DNA of 64,000 nucleotides from Paramecium pentaurelia (lineage: Eukaryota; Ciliophora; Oligohymenophorea; Peniculida; Parameciidae), in contig CAJJDO010000095.1 of assembly GCA_905183005.1 (NCBI GenBank), positions 73,355-137,354 on the forward strand, in the 5' to 3' direction. The notes beneath the pieces are model-generated. The model saw nothing but the letters and a program-made list of their open reading frames with translations. It searched no databases and was not told the DNA's origin. The position numbers were made by a program, and so were the translations under genes. This document shows positions 58,500 to 64,000 of this stretch, in pieces (the first letter of the stretch is position 1; each line of letters starts with the position of its first letter).

Positions 58500-61400
58500 A
58501 TGCCTAATTTTATTTTTCCTTTGCTTTACAGGAATAAGACACTTCAAAATCATGTTGTAGAGAAAATAATTGGGAATGATGATATTTTAGTGACAGCTGG
58601 TTAGAATGGGGAATTAGTAATTTGGAAATAGGATCTAAATCCTAGAATAGTGATCTACCCAAACCTGTCAAATGCATATGGAAAATTATTGACTATGAAT
58701 TTAGTTCGCTTATCATTCTTTAACATTTTAGACAGAGCAGAATAATGTTTACTCACTATTCATGAGGATAAGAGAATAAGAATATTTGATTGTCGTGATG
58801 GACGTTGTGTTGGAATATCAGCACATGATAGTTCAGGACCAGTATAATATTGTGTTCCTTTGAGTTCCAATAATTGCAGGTTTTTGATACTAGGAATGTA
58901 AAATGGTTTGAGTCTTTTTGATCTTTGGAAAATGAAAAGTGTTAAACAATATGATACTAAAATACGTTCATTATGTTAACTTGATATTAATACTGTTTGT
59001 ATATTGGATTAGGAAAACTATTTACATCTTATAAATTTATCTCCTTTAAATAATGAAAGATATTTGAATTTTAAGGAATTCAAAAAAAAGAAAGAGTAAA
59101 TAAAATTGGATTTTTCAGAACTTAAGTTATGTGATGGATTAAAGAAACTTAAAATTGATGGTATTTAAAGTAATCGTATCAGACATATGAGTTTTAATTA
59201 AGAATATTAACATTTGACTATTTTGATGCATAGATAACTTTACTTAGTTTTTGATATATTTGATACACCTTGGATTATGTGTATAAGTTAATCTAAAAAT
59301 AATTAAAAGTTTACTAAAGTACATTATTCAAAAGAGTATCTCTATATAACTACTAGAAATGGTAGTGTTCTTGGTTTAGAATACAAAGACATAATATATT
59401 TGTTATCTATTTTGAAAGAATAATCTGATTTTGTTTATGGTTTTAAAGAATTTTAATTTACTAAAATTGCAGATTCTTAATTTAGTAGATTATAAATTAA
59501 TTTTTAAGAATTAATATCAGGCTCTGAAGATTAAAAAGAGCATAATGGTATTTTTATATTAAAGACTATTGTATATCAATATAAAAACAAATGTTTGTGT
59601 TAATATAATTTAACAGATGTGAAATTGGATTTGTCTTTGATTCGTATAAATTAATCAGATTCAGACATCAAATTCAATGGATTTAAGTGGTCATTTAATA
59701 CTTTTAGTGATTTGATTAAGATAGAAACCTTGAAATAAGGATGCAAATAAGTTGATGCATTTAATTTTAAAGAATCTGGCTAAGATGATTTGCTTTGGAA
59801 TTTAGGTCAAATGACTACTAAAGAATTTTAAACTAAATATTTACCATATATAAATATTGATACACAAATTACATCTGCATTTATTAGTGTAAATGATAAG
59901 AGTTAAATTTATTGGTTTGGATGTAGTAATGGTATAATATATGGATTTCCAACTATATATAGTAGTAAATCATATTTTATTTACAGAATCAAAATGGATG
60001 AAAAAACAGTCACATTTATATATTAGAAGGGAAACTATTTAATTGCTAGTTCTGAAAGTGGATAATTTATAATAATAGATTACAGTTTAGTGGTTAATGA
60101 GAAGATGGGAGAACAATAAGTAGAATTCATAGATCTGGAACCATCACAAAGAATTTACTTCCCAAGTTATGCAAAAAAAACAATAAGAATTCATAAATTA
60201 GAGAATGAATCATATGAGGAAATGTAATCAAATAATTAATAATAAAAATTTTAAAAGATTGCCATTTTGATGGATAATAATGTTATTCTAATAATTAATT
60301 TATAAGATGGAGGAGTATAATTGAAATTACATGGGATATATCAATAAGTTTTGGGTTTATATTATGAAGATCAAGGAGATTAGTGGTTTGTAGTAGTTCA
60401 GGGAGGAGAATCCTTAGTATTTGATTACAAGGGAAGATATTTGAGAACATTAATGATTGAGTAATACCATTCACTATTTCAAGTAGAAAAGAAATTAAGT
60501 AAAGTTAAAGATAAGATGATTAATCATCATCAATTAAGTGAATTCAAGAGAGAATTTAATAAATCAATAAGCAAAGTATATCGATTGTTAGAGTTTTAAT
60601 AAAGAAATAATTATATTAAGATGTAATCTCCTTATCCTAGTTTGTATGAAGTAGGAGGTTAATTTAAATAATGGTAATTTGAAGCTGAATAAGCAGCTAA
60701 GATGTTATACTTGATAGATCATAATTCTGTTAAAAGTAATATGAAAATGTGTAAGTTTGTAGAAACCAACATAGGAGAATTAGAATGGTGGGACTTAAAG
60801 AAATAAGGAGATAACAATAATTAGAATAGGTTATTTTTAATGTTACATCCTTGGGAAGCTGATACTCAATTAAGTACATAATTAGACTAGATATTGAATT
60901 ATTAGAAACCAACCTTCGCTCCTTTAATTGGTGTATAATCGATGGGTTATTGTGTCAGTTTTGCATTATCTCGAGGTTGGGATGTATCACCTCATTTTAC
61001 TTCATAAAGAGCTATGTCATTGATGCATTTCTATTTATCTTGTTTATCTAAGGAGGCTTAAGTATTTAATCAATTGATGATACAAACTGTTGAATTACTC
61101 ACAAAAAAAAAATAATTGCTGGATTCAAATTTTAAATCAATGGACTTATTTTTGTTAGCATAATACACTATTGATGAATCTAATGAAGTCATGAATGCCG
61201 CATGTAATTTAATACTTTCATAAATTAGAAAGTCTGATTAAGATATGCAAGAATAGCATAAATTAATTAGAGAGCTGCTGGATTTAAATAAGGAGCAGCA
61301 AGGACATAATTTTTCAAATGTAGAAGTGATACTTCTTATGTTAGAATCCTATTTAACAGGGATGTGTTAAAATCTCTAATAAAGTGAAGATTAAAAGCGA

Positions 61401-62353
61401 AGAGTGATTTAAGGATTGAATCTCAAAAATTGTATAGTAAATCCTCACCTTTGTGCTCCTCTTCTTAAAGTATTTGTAGATGTCTAATAACATTTTCGAA
61501 ATTCCTACAATCCATCAGACATATTTAAAAATCTATTCTTCATCTTTTTTCAATACAATACTGTAATTGAATACTCAGAAATTCTCACTTAAGGTAGTCA
61601 ATAAATGTAATTGATTAATTTATTAAAAGAAATTAGTAAGCAGTCAGATGATATGAAAAAAAGAATGAGATAACTTACTGCTAAAAGTATTATTTAAGTT
61701 GCTATTGCAGCTCCTGTTGATTTTACTAAAATTTTAAATAAAGATATTGTGAATTTGGAAACTCATTTATTTTATCCTTCATCTATCATTGAAATCATAA
61801 GAAATTATATCAAATCATAACATTAAAACATTCATAAATAATTACCAATTCTTATGGATATTATACTAAAAAGTCTTGATCCAAATAATCCTAATTTGCG
61901 TAAGGTTTGTCATAGATCTGCTACATATGCTTTATAAACAATTTGTAAAACTTTTAAGTGTGTTTGTTTCCATCAATAAACTTAAAAGATAGCAATTGGA
62001 GATACTTAAATTATAATCTATGACTTAAGAACTGCAGTAAAATGGAGAGTCTTGGATGGACATAGTGGTTAAATTAATTGTCTAGAATTCGATCATACAG
62101 GCAAACAGTTGGCAAGTTTTAGTGATACTGATTGGAAGATTAAAATTTGGAAAGTTGGATCAACAGGGTATAATAATTAATATATATATAAATTAGATTC
62201 TTTGGAGCCATAATTGGAATACAAGGAAAACCAGCTAAAGATATGTCTGTTAGGTAATAACCTTTAGTTCATCCATAAATCTCATGGTCATAAGATGATA
62301 ATAGAGTATTCTTAATGTCAAATGGATAATCAGTTGTACAATGTCAGCTTTGA
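58500..62353 (+). CDS. WDR7/rabconnectin-3 beta-like WD40 protein
   Basis: 1274 aa with one intron found (62168-62196, 29 nt). N-terminal WD40 propeller: ILVTAGQNGELVIWKQDL, RIRIFDCRDGRCVGISAH and FLILGMQNGLSLFDLWK. A long helical middle follows, with PTFAPLIGVQSMGYCVSFAL (about 60900-60970). The C-terminal WD40 part is GHSGQINCLEFDHTGKQLAS then SDTDWKIKIWKV. Two propellers flanking a helical block is the layout of WDR7, which with DMXL proteins promotes V-ATPase assembly on endolysosomes. ATG 58427 in another frame cannot be joined by a normal-size intron, so 58500 was chosen. Confidence 0.8.
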
Positions 62354-62570
62354 TGTAACAATAATTAACGTATTAGATATATATATATATATAATAAAAT
62401 CTATTATTGTTCAATATTATTATTATTATTATGAATATTGATTCTTAATACATGGTACTTCTTTCATAACAAAATCTTTTTTTGTCATACTCATAAATTA
62501 TTTCTCAAAAGCTGGAATATTTTAAATTGGCTATATTAAAAATTCCTATTGATTACTTCTTAAAAGTTCT

Positions 62571-63771
62571 TCATTTAATAACATTTTTCAGGTATTTTTA
62601 AATCATGTATTAATTTATTTTATGATTATCCTAAAAATAAATCTATTGTTGGAAAAGGTTTTCCATTTGGGGGTTTTTGACTCTCTAATAACATATTTAT
62701 CAATTACAGTTGTGTCTACTTATTTTGGTGATCTAAATTCAGTACCATAAGTAGTTGATGAATTAAATTTTAATTCTGGTATTACAGTTTTATAATGACT
62801 TTGTTTGAATTGTTCATGATGTAAATCTCCATAATCCATATAGAATTTCTAATTAATATTATATTTTACATTATATGAAGTCATAGGTGTTGATCCATAA
62901 GTAGCTTAGTATTTTTATTTTTCAATAATATTATTTGGAAAAGCATCACACTATTTATAATCAGATCCCATTGTTGTTTTAAATTCATTTAAATCTAATG
63001 TATGATAACGACCAATAGAATCTAGATTCATTTTTAATTCTTAATCTTTCATTTGTGTTTGTTTGAACTCTTAATTATAATGAGATTTCCATGAGATATT
63101 AGGTTTAAATGGTTAATATTCGAATTTGCATTTACATTTTCCACATGGACATTAAACACAAATGCATTTTCCTATCTTTTATCATTTAATCATATACCTG
63201 CCAAATGCATAACAAAAGCTTAATAATCAGATAAATGTTATTCTACCATGCATTATATGTGATCATTATTATTTTCTTCAGATGATTACATTTACATTTA
63301 CATTTGATCTGTTTATTCTGTTAACATATTTTGATTTTAGGAATCCAGTTACTTATGCATATCTTATTAAGTATTCATATTAAACTCTGGGTCTTATTTT
63401 ATAGGTTAATTATTTTCAGATTCCAATCTTGGTAAAAATGATGATAATGATTAATGATGTTTTCTAGTAATATTAGACGTTGGAGTAGGGATTGGAGTAG
63501 GAATAGATTATTAATATTATTCTAATGGAATAGCTTAGTTACTGCATCCTTTAGTTCTTATCATAATTCTTTTGCCTGGCTTAGACAACTTGGAACTTGA
63601 TGAAGAAAATGTTTATCTGAATTATTGCATTTCTTTGTGCTTTTTTTGAAGAATGGTCTATCTTTCAATTTCACTTAGACGACGTTATTTATCAATGAAG
63701 GATTCCTTAACTTCAATTGAATAATGGCCTTGTTTTGGTTTAAGTTTTTAGATTATATGTTCAGGAATCAT
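62571..63771 (-). CDS. SAXO-like axonemal microtubule protein with long N-terminal extension
   Basis: About 380 aa. A 26-nt intron (63172-63197) splits the codon before the Cys motif. Residues 1-195 are Gln/Ser-rich, with MIPEHIIQKLKPKQGHYSIE and a Thr/Pro repeat SIPTPIPTPTS. Then KCICVQCPCGKCKCKF, the SAXO N-terminal cysteine motif, and repeats such as SWKSHYNQEFKQTQ, MTSYNVKYNINQKF and SSTTYGTEFRSPKQ. The C-terminal end is unclear: with a 23-nt intron (about 62638-62660) it stops at 62571, without it at 62603. Probably ciliary. Divergent from uS8 with 53 bp between starts. Confidence 0.7.
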
Positions 63772-63824
63772 TGTTTTATTAATAAAAAAATTAAAATAAT
63801 CTTTTATTTCTTGATTTTTAAGCA
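63772..63824. promoter_or_regulatory. 53-bp bidirectional promoter region
   Basis: The start codons of the SAXO-like gene (-) and the uS8 gene (+) lie 53 bp apart. The interval is AT-rich with no other features, so both promoters must fit here or extend into the genes. Confidence 0.6.
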
Positions 63825-64000
63825 ATGGTGAAGATGAATGTTTTGAATGATTGTTTACGTTCAATCGTAAATGCTGAAAGGTTTAAAATGAATCGAATTA
63901 TGATTTTAGATAAGGAAGAAAGCAAGTATTAATCAGACCTACATCAAAATTGGTTGTGAAATTCTTATAAGTCATGTAAAGACATGGCTATATTGGAGAA
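63825..64000 (+). CDS. RPS15A: 40S ribosomal protein uS8 (RPS15A/RPS22), 5' part
   Basis: Start MVKMNVLNDCLRSIVNAER is diagnostic of eukaryotic uS8. A 29-nt intron (63881-63909) follows, then GRKQVLIRPTSKLVVKFLQV and MQRHGYIGE up to the window edge. About 49 of the usual 130 residues are visible; the gene is cut by the window end, not broken. It is a component of the small ribosomal subunit. Confidence 0.96.

Noticed and set aside
1..64000. Telomere ends, transposons, IES remnants, tRNA genes
   Set aside because: No telomeric C4A2/C3A3-type arrays, transposase frames, terminal inverted repeats or cloverleaf-like sequences were seen.

Overview
This window looks like somatic (macronuclear) DNA of a ciliate, most likely Paramecium. 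Three things support this. Protein families such as importin beta, eL15, VPS45 and malate dehydrogenase only read through when TAA and TAG are taken as glutamine and TGA is the only stop. The genes are split by very short GT..AG introns of about 20-35 nt, mostly GTA...TAG. Gene density is high, with many spacers of 40-150 bp in very AT-rich DNA. I see no telomeric repeat, rRNA, tRNA, transposon or CRISPR array. Every coding call uses the ciliate code, and intron positions were worked out by hand from reading frame and splice signals.

Layout. 0.1-8 kb (+): hybrid histidine kinase, BFR1-like coiled-coil protein, pseudokinase-MORN protein. 9-11 kb (-): small OB-fold-like protein and a coiled-coil protein. 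11-17 kb (+): B-box protein, degenerate sensor-kinase-like membrane protein, ZNHIT1, an unknown protein and ribosomal protein eL15. 17-23 kb: Trf4/Cid1-type nucleotidyltransferase, unknown (-), VAP/MSP-domain protein, AFG1 ATPase. 23-27 kb: two Q/N-rich unknowns, an NBR1-like PB1 protein, a small Gly2 protein and a SAXO-like axonemal protein. 27-30 kb: unknown proteins. 30-38 kb (-): importin beta-1, small MGC proteins, Na+/H+ exchanger and an AGC kinase. 38-46 kb (+): coiled-coil protein, JHY-like protein, TORTIFOLIA/SPIRAL2-like HEAT protein, cytosolic malate dehydrogenase. 46-51 kb (-): mitochondrial membrane protein and a giant pseudokinase-MORN protein. 52-58 kb: VPS45, an ankyrin-nucleotidyltransferase fusion, an unknown and a second PB1 gene. 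58-64 kb: WDR7/rabconnectin-3-beta-like protein, a second SAXO-like gene, and the 5' part of ribosomal protein uS8.

The genes do not form one pathway. Recurring themes are axonemal or cytoskeletal proteins (two SAXO-like, JHY-like, TORTIFOLIA-like), endomembrane traffic and acidification (VPS45, VAP, WDR7, NHE), paired pseudokinase-MORN and PB1 genes, two non-canonical poly(A)-polymerase-type enzymes, and several tiny proteins with N-myristoylation-like starts. The most unusual architectures are the pseudokinase-MORN fusions and the ankyrin-nucleotidyltransferase fusion.
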